Shown: positions 1-5,676, counted from the stretch's first letter. The stretch is 5,888 nt of DNA from an uncultured Bacteroidales bacterium (GCA_934692905.1 CAKUUM010000063.1:1-5888), one strand, 5' to 3'. Notes: generated by a model from the letters alone, not told the origin. Program-made: numbers and translations.

Positions 1-102
1 GCTTATTATGTTTTCGACAGAGGTTACAATGACTTTAAGCAACTTTATCACATCCAAGAAATCGGCTCTTTTTTCGGGTCTATGGGTCAAATTGCAGGCT
101 GA
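1..102 (+). pseudogene. C-terminal fragment of IS4-type DDE transposase, cut by the window edge
   Basis: Reading from base 1, the frame gives AYYVFDRGYNDFKQLYHIQE followed by IGSFF, then loses similarity and stops at TGA 100-102. The block YVFDRGYxDFxxLY resembles the region around the second catalytic aspartate of IS4-family DDE transposases (D in FDRGY). There the family normally continues with a V-x-R-x-K stretch and then the Y-R-K signature with the final glutamate. Here the similarity ends near base 75 and none of that follows, so the catalytic domain is truncated and the protein cannot be active. The break falls next to the first copy of a 23-bp repeat at 80-102, which suggests that a second element or a deletion removed the rest. 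The family call rests on about 25 residues and is recalled from memory. Confidence 0.55.
80..102 (+). repeat. 23-bp imperfect direct repeat, copy 1
   Basis: This copy matches positions 183-205 at 20 of 23 bases: CTATGGGTCA, three differing bases within the next five, then GCAGGCTGA. It starts where the IS4-like transposase similarity ends. The GGGTCA core is also found inverted (TGACCC) at 684-689 and 706-711. This looks like duplicated ends of an insertion sequence, but no target-site duplication is visible. Confidence 0.55.
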
Positions 103-182
103 AAAGTGGGTTTCTGTCCGATGAATAGGGCGTTGCAGGCGTTTCAAAAGGTTCAGACTAAAAATCGACGTTTGGAACCGCC

Positions 183-205
183 CTATGGGTCATTTGGCAG
201 GCTGA
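183..205 (+). repeat. 23-bp imperfect direct repeat, copy 2 (possible IS left end)
   Basis: This is the second copy of the repeat at 80-102, exactly 103 bp downstream. It lies 4 bp upstream of a promoter and about 55 bp upstream of a zinc-ribbon transposase start, where the left terminal repeat of an insertion sequence would be expected. The inverted GGGTCA core at 684-689 could be the matching right end, which would make a heavily deleted element of about 510 bp. That pairing is an inference from a 9-bp match (TATGGGTCA against TGACCCATA). Confidence 0.5.
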
Positions 206-209
206 TTTC

Positions 210-239
210 TTTGTATATCGCTGATATATAGTATCTTTG
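210..239 (+). promoter_or_regulatory. Bacteroidota-type promoter of the transposase remnant
   Basis: TTTG at 210-213 is followed after 18 bases by TATCTTTG at 232-239. This matches the Bacteroidota -33 TTTG / -7 TAnnTTTG pattern, with a spacer slightly shorter than the usual 19-21. The predicted start is near base 245, about 15-25 nt before the ATG codons at 261 and 270 of the broken transposase. The promoter still looks functional although its gene is dead. Confidence 0.6.
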
Positions 240-260
240 TGGCATTCAAAATCCCTAAAA

Positions 261-410
261 ATGCCGCAAATGAACAAGAAAAAATGCCTTCTGTGCGGGG
301 CGGTCAAAACAAAGAAAAATGGCACACGCAAAGGCGTGTAATTGTACAAATGCTTAGTCTGCCAACATCAGTTTCGCAGTGGTGTTCCGTCGCCGGCAAC
401 GGAAATGTGA
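261..410 (+). pseudogene. N-terminal zinc-ribbon remnant of a transposase, broken by stops
   Basis: From ATG 261 (or the in-frame ATG 270) the reading is MPQMNKKKCLLCGAVKTKKN, then GTRKGV, a stop (TAA 339-341), then LYKCLVCQHQFRSG, with a further stop at 408-410. The layout CxxC - NGTRKG - YKCxxCxxQF is a four-cysteine zinc ribbon of the kind that opens many Bacteroidota transposases (IS1-like, IS1595-like and the IS256 zinc-binding variant). The TAA stands where a Gln codon would be usual (GVQLYKC), so a single C-to-T change explains it. After the ribbon, the helix-turn-helix and DDE domains are missing and the frame runs directly into a 21-bp inverted repeat. Family assignment below the level of zinc-ribbon transposase is not possible. 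Confidence 0.6.
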
Positions 411-459
411 AATGCCTATCAAAACGGCAAATGGTCTGTTTGCCGTTTTGATAGGCATT
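411..459. repeat. Perfect 21-bp inverted repeat with 7-nt loop
   Basis: The left arm (411-431, starting AATGCCTATC and ending ACGGCAAA) is an exact reverse complement of the right arm (439-459). They are separated by TGGTCTG. The pairing stops sharply at both ends. No T-run follows the stem on either strand, so it is not a standard intrinsic terminator. It begins directly after the TGA that ends the transposase remnant. It could be a fold-back left by the deletion of the transposase body, a palindromic hairpin element, or the stem of a small RNA. Confidence 0.85.
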
Positions 460-603
460 GAAATATAACTTTTATTAAAAACGCCGTTTTTGGAAAAGTG
501 CAGGGAAAGGGGTGAAAAAATGAAGATTTTTGGGCATTGAGTGTCAGTGGGTTACAAGCCGAAATTGCAAAATGAGCCATTTGGGCGAAAAAACGAAAAT
601 AAA
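460..603. other. Non-coding spacer without recognisable gene
   Basis: This AT-rich stretch lies between the inverted repeat and the next promoter. It contains a small palindrome at 477-491 (AAAAAC-GCC-GTTTTT), which repeats the GCCGTTTT core of the preceding hairpin. It also contains a G-rich, A-rich run before ATG 520, which would encode only six residues (MKIFGH). No longer reading frame with protein-like composition is visible on either strand. Confidence 0.5.
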
Positions 604-635
604 TTTGGATTTTGGACGATTTTGTATTATCTTTG
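604..635 (+). promoter_or_regulatory. Orphan Bacteroidota-type promoter
   Basis: TTTG at 604-607 and TATCTTTG at 628-635 are separated by 20 bases, an excellent fit to the Bacteroidota -33/-7 consensus. Transcription would start near 640. No open frame of plausible coding character begins within the next 300 bases. The transcript is therefore either a small RNA or a leader of about 330 nt reaching the kinase gene at 976. Confidence 0.6.
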
Positions 636-680
636 TATTGGAATCTGGAGAAGATATTGGCACGATTGCGGAAAAATCAG

Positions 681-711
681 GACTGACCCATAATAGCCCA
701 GTGACTGACCC
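681..711. repeat. Short direct repeat GACTGACCC, two copies 22 nt apart
   Basis: GACTGACCC occurs at 681-689 and again at 703-711. Its reverse complement contains GGGTCA, the core of the 23-bp repeats at 80-102 and 183-205. The window thus has two GGGTCA cores facing right and two facing left, around the transposase remnant. This is suggestive of nested IS ends, but the similarity beyond the core is weak. Confidence 0.4.
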
Positions 712-800
712 GCGGCAGACCCACGAAATGTGTGCTATCCTATAACCAACCACCAACAAACGGGTGCTTTTTTGGGGGCTATATATAAGGTCCTTTTTGT

Positions 801-899
801 GGTACTAATAGATATTACCGGTAGGCTGCTGACGTGAGCAGCCCGTGTTCTTTGACGTATGAATACAGTCCGCGAAGACAGCAGGGGGAGGCTTGTCTT
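801..899 (+). promoter_or_regulatory. Run of hairpins, candidate structured leader RNA
   Basis: Three potential hairpins follow one another on the + strand. The first pairs GGTA 801-804 with TACC 816-819. The second is a perfect 7-bp stem, GGCTGCT 824-830 with AGCAGCC 837-843, and a GACGTG loop. The third pairs AAGACA 875-880 with TGTCTT 894-899. The third contains CGAAGACAGCAGG...GGCTT...CTTATGA, reminiscent of the ribosomal protein L10 leader core. The CCTG partner expected in that leader is absent and no rplJ follows. The block lies downstream of the promoter at 604-635 and upstream of the one at 919-950, so only the longer transcript would contain it. Function is unknown. Confidence 0.3.
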
Positions 900-918
900 A
901 TGAGATATTTTGAGGTGA

Positions 919-950
919 TTTGTATAAATGGCGGATTTTATGTAACTTTG
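919..950 (+). promoter_or_regulatory. Promoter of the kinase-RapZ operon
   Basis: TTTG at 919-922 and TAACTTTG at 943-950 are separated by 20 bases, a near-ideal Bacteroidota promoter. The predicted start near 954-957 leaves a leader of about 20 nt before ATG 976. It would leave only about 10 nt before GTG 967, which favours the ATG. Because the following genes are tightly packed, this promoter may drive the whole run to the end of the window. Confidence 0.75.
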
Positions 951-975
951 CAGGCTGTTCGGCAAAGTGACAACT

Positions 976-2427
976 ATGGCAAAATCACTCTATCAACTCT
1001 TCTATGAAGCCACCGGCAAGAAAGCCGGCGACCAAACGGCATTGACTGCCTCTGGCAGCAACCGCAAGTACTATCGCATCGTCAGTGAAGACGAAACCAC
1101 TTCCCTCATCGGTGTGCAGGGCACGTCGCATGACGAGAACCACGCCTTCCTCTACATGGCGCAGCATTTTCTGGAGCAGGGGCTCAATGTGCCGAAAGTG
1201 TTGGCGGTGAGCGACGACGAGATGTCGTATGTGCAACAGGACTTGGGCAATACGCTGCTTTTTGACTATATCGCCGAAGGGCGCAAGACGGGGGTCTTCT
1301 CTGCCAAGGAGAAGGAGATGCTACGCCGTACCATGCGGGCGTTGGCGAAGTTCCAAGTAGTTGGTGCTCAGGATTTTGACTTCAACCAATGCTACCCGCA
1401 ACCCGAGTTCAACCTGCGCTCTATCCTGTGGGACCTCAACTATTTCAAATACTGCTTCCTCAAGGCCACAGGGCTTGACTTTCAGGAAGACAAGTTGGAA
1501 AACGAGTTCGAGCGGCTTGCCTACATCCTCCTGCAGAACCGCATGAACGCTTTCATGTACCGCGATTTCCAGTCGCGCAACGTGATGGTGCGTACCGAAG
1601 CCGACGGCGAAGAAGTCCCGTATTTCATTGATTTCCAAGGTGGAAGACGCGGACCGGTGTTCTATGACGTGGCATCGTTCCTCTGGCAGGCAAAGGCGAA
1701 TTTCCATCCCGATTTGCGTGAGGAACTCATCGAAATCTACCTCAACGAACTGCAAAACTACATGCCCATCAACAAGGATGAGTTTTACGATACGCTCAAG
1801 CACTTTGTGCTTTTCCGCACCATGCAGGTGCTTGGCGCATACGGTTTCCGCGGTTACTTCGAGAAAAAACCGCACTTCCTGCAGTCCATCCCCTTTGCCA
1901 TTGAGAACCTGCGCGAACTGCTCAAATACGCAAGCGACGACTACCCGTATCTCATTGAGGTACTGCAGAATATGACCGAAATGAAACAGTTCAAGGAGGT
2001 CGGCGTGCGCAAACCGCTGGTGGTGCGTGTGTATAGTTTCTCTTATAAAAAAGGTATCCCCGCTGACAGTTCTGGCAACGGTGGAGGCTTTGTGTTCGAC
2101 TGCCGTGCCATCAACAACCCCGGCAAGTACGAGCGCTTCAACTTCTTCACTGGCATGGATGAGAATGTCATCAAATTCCTCGAAGAGGATGGCGAGATAA
2201 CGCCCTTCCTCGAACAAGCCTATCAGTTGGTGGACTTCAGCGTCAAGCGGTATATGGACCGCGGTTTCCAGAACCTCATGGTCTCGTTTGGCTGCACAGG
2301 CGGGCAGCACCGCTCGGTGTATGCGGCGGAGAAGATGGCGGAGCACATCAACAAGAAGTTCGGCGTCGAGGTGCAACTCATTCACCGTGAGCAGAATATG
2401 GAGAAACTGCTCAACGCAACCAATTAA
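976..2427 (+). CDS. AmgK-like sugar kinase (APH fold) fused to RapZ C-terminal domain
   Basis: The 483-residue protein has two parts. Residues 1 to about 335 are an aminoglycoside-phosphotransferase-fold kinase close to the AmgK group (anomeric kinases of MurNAc/GlcNAc). The catalytic loop is YRDFQSRN at 195-202, with Asp197 and Asn202. The metal-binding IDFQ is at 218-221, followed by GGRRGPVFYDVASFL as in that group. Residues about 348-470 match the C-terminal domain of RapZ: YSFSYKKGIP, then FVFDCRAINNPG, then the hallmark GCTGGQHRS at 439-447. The Walker-A domain that precedes it in ordinary RapZ is absent. AmgK acts in cytoplasmic cell-wall sugar recycling, and E. coli RapZ binds glucosamine-6-phosphate through this domain. 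A role linking amino-sugar phosphorylation to sensing is inferred. ATG 976 is preferred to GTG 967, which would add three residues, because of promoter spacing. A close promoter lies at 919-950 and the next gene starts 18 nt downstream. Confidence 0.85.
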   Translation: MAKSLYQLFYEATGKKAGDQTALTASGSNRKYYRIVSEDETTSLIGVQGTSHDENHAFLYMAQHFLEQGLNVPKVLAVSDDEMSYVQQDLGNTLLFDYIAEGRKTGVFSAKEKEMLRRTMRALAKFQVVGAQDFDFNQCYPQPEFNLRSILWDLNYFKYCFLKATGLDFQEDKLENEFERLAYILLQNRMNAFMYRDFQSRNVMVRTEADGEEVPYFIDFQGGRRGPVFYDVASFLWQAKANFHPDLREELIEIYLNELQNYMPINKDEFYDTLKHFVLFRTMQVLGAYGFRGYFEKKPHFLQSIPFAIENLRELLKYASDDYPYLIEVLQNMTEMKQFKEVGVRKPLVVRVYSFSYKKGIPADSSGNGGGFVFDCRAINNPGKYERFNFFTGMDENVIKFLEEDGEITPFLEQAYQLVDFSVKRYMDRGFQNLMVSFGCTGGQHRSVYAAEKMAEHINKKFGVEVQLIHREQNMEKLLNATN

Positions 2428-2445
2428 CTATTACTTATTACTTCT

Positions 2446-3090
2446 ATGAAATTATTGTTCGTTTTCCTGGTCATGCTCACCACCTATTCGCAGAGCACGT
2501 TCCATACCGAATGTCCCGTGGAGGTCAATGCCAATGCCGAGGCATGCAATGCGGTGATTGATACGCTGATACACCAACTACAGACCGACCCCCAACTGCT
2601 CTCACCGTGGGCGTTTGCAGGTACGGGCGAGCAGACAGACGACAGCAAAAACGCCATCTATCTCATCTGGAAGGAGTCCGAATACAACCCCGAGACGCAC
2701 TACAGCAGGCTGCTTTTCGACATTCTCGTCAACGGCAAACCGCAGTTCAAGGACGCCGTCATCGAGAGTCTCGTGACCGATACCATGGCGGGTGACCGCC
2801 GTGACATACGGGTGGATATTTACTATTCGGGGACTATCCTCAAGGAAGCGTGGGGGAACTTCCACGTGTTGCCGACCAGTGACAGCACCACCAATATGTC
2901 AATTGATGTGCATATCAAGTTCGGGTGGTTCTTCCGCATATTTATCTCCCGCAAGGTCTATAGCGAGACCATCGACTGGCGTGTGGAGCGCTTTATGCAG
3001 AACCTCAAGATGGCAGCAGAGGGCGGCACACCATCCGACGAGTACTGGCGTGAGGTGGATAAGAATGAAGAATTGAAAATGAAGAAGTAA
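2446..3090 (+). CDS. Predicted exported protein of unknown function
   Basis: The 214-residue product starts with MKLLFVFLVMLTTYSQS, a short signal-peptide-like hydrophobic segment that probably ends near residue 17. There is no lipobox cysteine directly after it; Cys23 and Cys34 could form a disulfide in the periplasm. The rest is soluble. It has an alternating, strand-rich middle (residues 70-170, for example AIYLIWKESEY and DIRVDIYYSG). An aromatic segment, FGWFFRIFISRKVYSE, follows at 159-174, then an amphipathic helix near 180-192 and a charged lysine-rich end. The strand-rich middle followed by a long helix loosely recalls SRPBCC or START-like folds, but I do not recognise the family. 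It lies 18 nt after the kinase gene and 6 nt before prfA, so it is almost certainly co-transcribed. Its start is preceded by a 7-bp tandem repeat, ATTACTT twice, at 2430-2443. Confidence 0.8.
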   Translation: MKLLFVFLVMLTTYSQSTFHTECPVEVNANAEACNAVIDTLIHQLQTDPQLLSPWAFAGTGEQTDDSKNAIYLIWKESEYNPETHYSRLLFDILVNGKPQFKDAVIESLVTDTMAGDRRDIRVDIYYSGTILKEAWGNFHVLPTSDSTTNMSIDVHIKFGWFFRIFISRKVYSETIDWRVERFMQNLKMAAEGGTPSDEYWREVDKNEELKMKK

Positions 3091-3096
3091 GAATTT

Positions 3097-4197
3097 ATGG
3101 ATATATTAGATAAGATAGAAGGTCTTGAAGCCAAGTTCCATGAAGTGAGTCTGCTTATCACCGACCCCGCGGTGATTGCCGACCAGGCACGCTACGTGCG
3201 TCTCAACCGTGAGTACCACGACCTCGAGCGTGTCCTCTCCTCGGCGGAGAAGTACAAAAAAGCCCTTGCCGACCTTGAGGAGGCAAAGCAAATCTTCTTC
3301 AACGAGCAGGACCAGGAACTCAAAGAGATGGCACGTGCCGAAATAGATGCCCTCGAACCGCAGATCCCCGCCCTTGAGGAAGAGGTGAAACTCATGCTCC
3401 TGCCCCAAGACCCCGAGGACAGCAAGAATGTCGTCATGGAAATACGTGGCGGTACGGGAGGTGACGAAGCGGCTCTCTTTGCCGGCGACCTCTTCCGCAT
3501 GTACACCAAGTATTTTGAACTCCACGGCTTCAAATACACCGTTTCGTCATTCTCGGAAGGTGCCGTAGGCGGTTACAAGGAGATAATCTTCAATGTCACA
3601 GGGCAAAACGTATATGGCACGCTCAAGTACGAATCGGGTGTGCATCGTGTGCAGCGGGTACCTGCTACTGAAACGCAAGGGCGTGTGCATACTTCGGCAG
3701 CCACTGTGGCAGTATTGCCCGAGGCGGATGAGTTTGAAGTGCATATCAACGAGGGCGAAATCAAATGGGAAACCTTCCGTTCGGGAGGTGCCGGCGGACA
3801 GAATGTGAACAAGGTGGAGTCGGGTGTCCGCTTGCGTTACAACTGGAAGAACCCGAATACGGGAGAGGTTCAGGAGATATTGATTGAATGTACCGAGACC
3901 CGCGACCAGCCCAAGAATAAGGAACGCGCACTCGCGCGCCTGCGTACGCAAATCTACGACAAGGAGCATCAGAAGTACATCGACGACATTGCCGCAAGGC
4001 GCAAGACCATGGTCTCGACGGGTGACCGCTCTGCCAAGATTCGCACCTACAACTATCCCCAAGGGCGTATCACCGACCACCGTATCGGCTACACGGTATA
4101 TAACCTCCAAGCCTTTATGGACGGCGACATACAAGGGGTAATCGATGCCCTCCAGGTGGCAGAGAATGCGGAACGTATGAAAGAAAGTGAGTTATAG
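3097..4197 (+). CDS. prfA: Peptide chain release factor 1
   Basis: RF1 recognises UAA and UAG in the ribosomal A site and triggers peptide release. The 366-residue length is typical of the family. Residues 1-100 form the coiled N-terminal region. The codon-reading motif is PAT at 189-191, which is the RF1 version; RF2 would have SPF. The catalytic GGQ is at 233-235, inside SGGAGGQNVNKVESG, and Gln235 would be the target of the PrmC methyltransferase. The segment after it (RLRYNWKNPNTGEVQEILIE) is longer than in E. coli RF1, a trait I associate with Bacteroidota. The gene ends in UAG, a codon that only RF1 reads. It starts 6 nt after the preceding gene and ends 12 nt before fcl. The neighbourhood differs from my recollection of Bacteroides, where pyrF commonly follows prfA. 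Confidence 0.97.
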   Translation: MDILDKIEGLEAKFHEVSLLITDPAVIADQARYVRLNREYHDLERVLSSAEKYKKALADLEEAKQIFFNEQDQELKEMARAEIDALEPQIPALEEEVKLMLLPQDPEDSKNVVMEIRGGTGGDEAALFAGDLFRMYTKYFELHGFKYTVSSFSEGAVGGYKEIIFNVTGQNVYGTLKYESGVHRVQRVPATETQGRVHTSAATVAVLPEADEFEVHINEGEIKWETFRSGGAGGQNVNKVESGVRLRYNWKNPNTGEVQEILIECTETRDQPKNKERALARLRTQIYDKEHQKYIDDIAARRKTMVSTGDRSAKIRTYNYPQGRITDHRIGYTVYNLQAFMDGDIQGVIDALQVAENAERMKESEL

Positions 4198-4209
4198 ACT
4201 ATACGCAAG

Positions 4210-5151
4210 ATGGAAAAGAATAGCAAAATCTATGTGGCAGGGCACCGCGGAATGGTGGGCAGTGCCATTGTTCGTGAGTTGCAGCGTCAGGGATACACCC
4301 ATATCATCACGCGCACGCACAAGGAGTTGGACCTCTGTCGTCAGGAGGCTGTGGAGGCATTTTTCGCCCAAGAGAAGCCCGAATATGTCTTCCTGGCTGC
4401 GGCTAAGGTGGGCGGTATTGTTGCCAACCAGAATGCGCTTGCCGATTTTATGTACGACAACATGACGCTTGAGATGAACGTCATTCACTCGGCATGGAAG
4501 AACGGCTGCAAGAAACTCGAGTTCCTCGGCTCCAGTTGTATCTATCCCCGTATGGCACCCCAACCCATGAAGGAGGACTGCCTGCTCACAGGGGCTTTGG
4601 AGAAGACAAATGAGGCGTATGCTTTGGCAAAGATTTCCGGGCTCAAGTACTGCGAGTTTCTTAACCGCCAATACGGTACGGATTATATCTCCGTGATGCC
4701 GACCAACCTCTACGGACCCAATGACAACTACCATCCCGAGCACTCGCATGTGCTACCCGCACTGATACGCCGTTTCCACAAGGCGAAAGAGAGTGGGGCA
4801 GAGAGCGTTACCTGTTGGGGCGACGGCAGTCCGCTGCGGGAGTTCCTCTACGTGGACGACCTTGCTAACCTCTGTGTATTCCTGATGAACCATTATTCGG
4901 GTAATGAGACCGTCAATGCAGGTACAGGCAAAGAACTGACTATCAAACAACTGACTGAACTCGTAGCCAAGGTCATCGGATACAAGGGCCGTATCGAATG
5001 GGACACCACTCGTCCGAATGGCACTCCCCGCAAACTGCTGGATGTATCCAAAGCCACTGCTCTCGGTTGGACCTACAAGACCGAACTCGAAGACGGTATC
5101 CGCCTTGCCTACGAGGACTTCCTCCACAATCCCGTCCGCGCAGAGCGATGA
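4210..5151 (+). CDS. fcl: GDP-L-fucose synthase (GDP-4-keto-6-deoxymannose epimerase/reductase)
   Basis: This enzyme converts GDP-4-keto-6-deoxy-D-mannose to GDP-L-fucose with NADPH, the last step of the de novo GDP-fucose pathway, in the cytoplasm. The 313-residue protein is a short-chain dehydrogenase/reductase of the extended type. The dinucleotide-binding motif GHRGMVG is at 11-17. Ser108 and Cys110 (LGSSCIYP) and Tyr137-xxx-Lys141 (NEAYALAK) follow, then His180 in YHPEHSHVLP. These correspond one residue later to the catalytic Ser107, Cys109, Tyr136, Lys140 and His179 of E. coli GMER. The substrate region SPLREFLYVDDLA is also present. The usual partner gmd is not in the window. The final TGA overlaps the ATG of the acetyltransferase by 4 nt (ATGA), which indicates translational coupling and a shared surface-polysaccharide role. 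Confidence 0.95.
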   Translation: MEKNSKIYVAGHRGMVGSAIVRELQRQGYTHIITRTHKELDLCRQEAVEAFFAQEKPEYVFLAAAKVGGIVANQNALADFMYDNMTLEMNVIHSAWKNGCKKLEFLGSSCIYPRMAPQPMKEDCLLTGALEKTNEAYALAKISGLKYCEFLNRQYGTDYISVMPTNLYGPNDNYHPEHSHVLPALIRRFHKAKESGAESVTCWGDGSPLREFLYVDDLANLCVFLMNHYSGNETVNAGTGKELTIKQLTELVAKVIGYKGRIEWDTTRPNGTPRKLLDVSKATALGWTYKTELEDGIRLAYEDFLHNPVRAER

Positions 5152-5676
5152 GAACGTTTTGGCTGATAGTCTATTACGCCTTTGCCCGTAAGTTGCCCAA
5201 GTCCACTATACCCGTATTGGGTAAAATGGCATACAGGCTTCGTTATCGCTGTGCCAAGCATTTGTTTGCAGAGTGCGGCGCATCGGTCAATGTGGAGCAG
5301 GGGGCATATATCGGCAATGGCAAGCATTTTCGAGTGGGTAACAACGTCGGCATAGGTAAAGACTTCTGTTCTCACAACCGTCCTTTGACCGTTCATGACG
5401 GGCTATTGATGGGCGAGAATGTCCTCTTTCTGGGGGGGGGTACACTCATTCGCAAACCCCGATGTGCCTATAGGAACGGAACCCGAGACAAACTCAAACA
5501 CGCCATTGGAGATATGCGGCGATGTATGGATAGGTGCACGAGTGATAGTCCTACCCGGATGCAAACGTATAGGCGCGCATAGTATTATTGGTGCGGGAGC
5601 AGTGGTAACTCACGACGTACCCGACTATGCCATTGTCGGTGGCAATCCCGCGAAGGTCATCAGAATGAGGAAGTAA
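5148..5676 (+). pseudogene. Left-handed beta-helix O-acetyltransferase, frame-broken at a G9 tract (possibly phase-variable)
   Basis: From ATG 5148 the frame reads MRTFWLIVYYAFARKLPKST and continues through hexapeptide repeats (YIGNGKHFRVGNNVGIGKDF) to VLFLGG at residues 92-97. There the nine G at 5432-5440 shift it into a frame that ends at TAG 5580-5582, giving a 144-residue protein with an unrelated tail. The real continuation lies one base over: VHSFANPDVPIG, ICGDVWIGARVIVLPG, then HSIIGAGAVVTHDVPDYAIV and GGNPAKVIRMRK, ending at TAA 5674-5676. With eight G the product would be 175 residues, a normal length for CatB/WcaF-like acetyltransferases. These use acetyl-CoA; the likely catalytic His is His99 in HSF, which lies beyond the break. 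The start overlaps fcl by 4 nt. It probably acetylates a surface glycan. Alternatives are a fixed pseudogene or a base-calling error. Confidence 0.85.
5432..5440 (+). repeat. G9 homopolymer tract inside the acetyltransferase
   Basis: Nine consecutive G follow CTTTCT and precede TACACTC. Removing one G (or adding two) joins the two halves of the acetyltransferase in frame. Runs of this length are prone to slipped-strand mispairing, and in many pathogens they act as on/off switches of surface-glycan genes. This tract lies in the middle of the coding region, ahead of the catalytic histidine codon. Confidence 0.9.

Noticed and set aside
520..540. Six-residue peptide MKIFGH after a purine-rich run
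   Set aside because: It is too short, no promoter lies close upstream, and Bacteroidota do not depend on Shine-Dalgarno sites, so the purine run is not evidence.
530..759. Overlapping 71-codon frames on both strands in the upstream spacer
   Set aside because: Composition is not protein-like, there are no motifs, and the region carries a promoter and repeats instead.
745..776. Rho-independent terminator ending in the T-run at 768-773
   Set aside because: The only stem before the T-run is CACC/GGTG with an 8-nt loop, too weak to call a terminator.
967..975. GTG start for the kinase, adding three residues
   Set aside because: It would leave only about 10 nt of leader from the predicted transcription start; ATG 976 is the better start, though the GTG cannot be fully excluded.
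1321..2385. 354-codon open frame on the minus strand, opposite the kinase-RapZ gene
   Set aside because: The + strand protein there has clear kinase and RapZ motifs. The minus frame has no recognisable domain and is expected from the third-position GC bias of the real gene.
3547..4134. 195-codon minus-strand frame opposite prfA, and a similar one at 4192-4749 opposite fcl
   Set aside because: Both mirror highly conserved genes and show no family features of their own.
4998..5582. 194-codon + frame spanning the end of fcl and the first half of the acetyltransferase
   Set aside because: The part before 5148 is out of frame with fcl and has no similarity to anything; the real start is ATG 5148 in the ATGA overlap.
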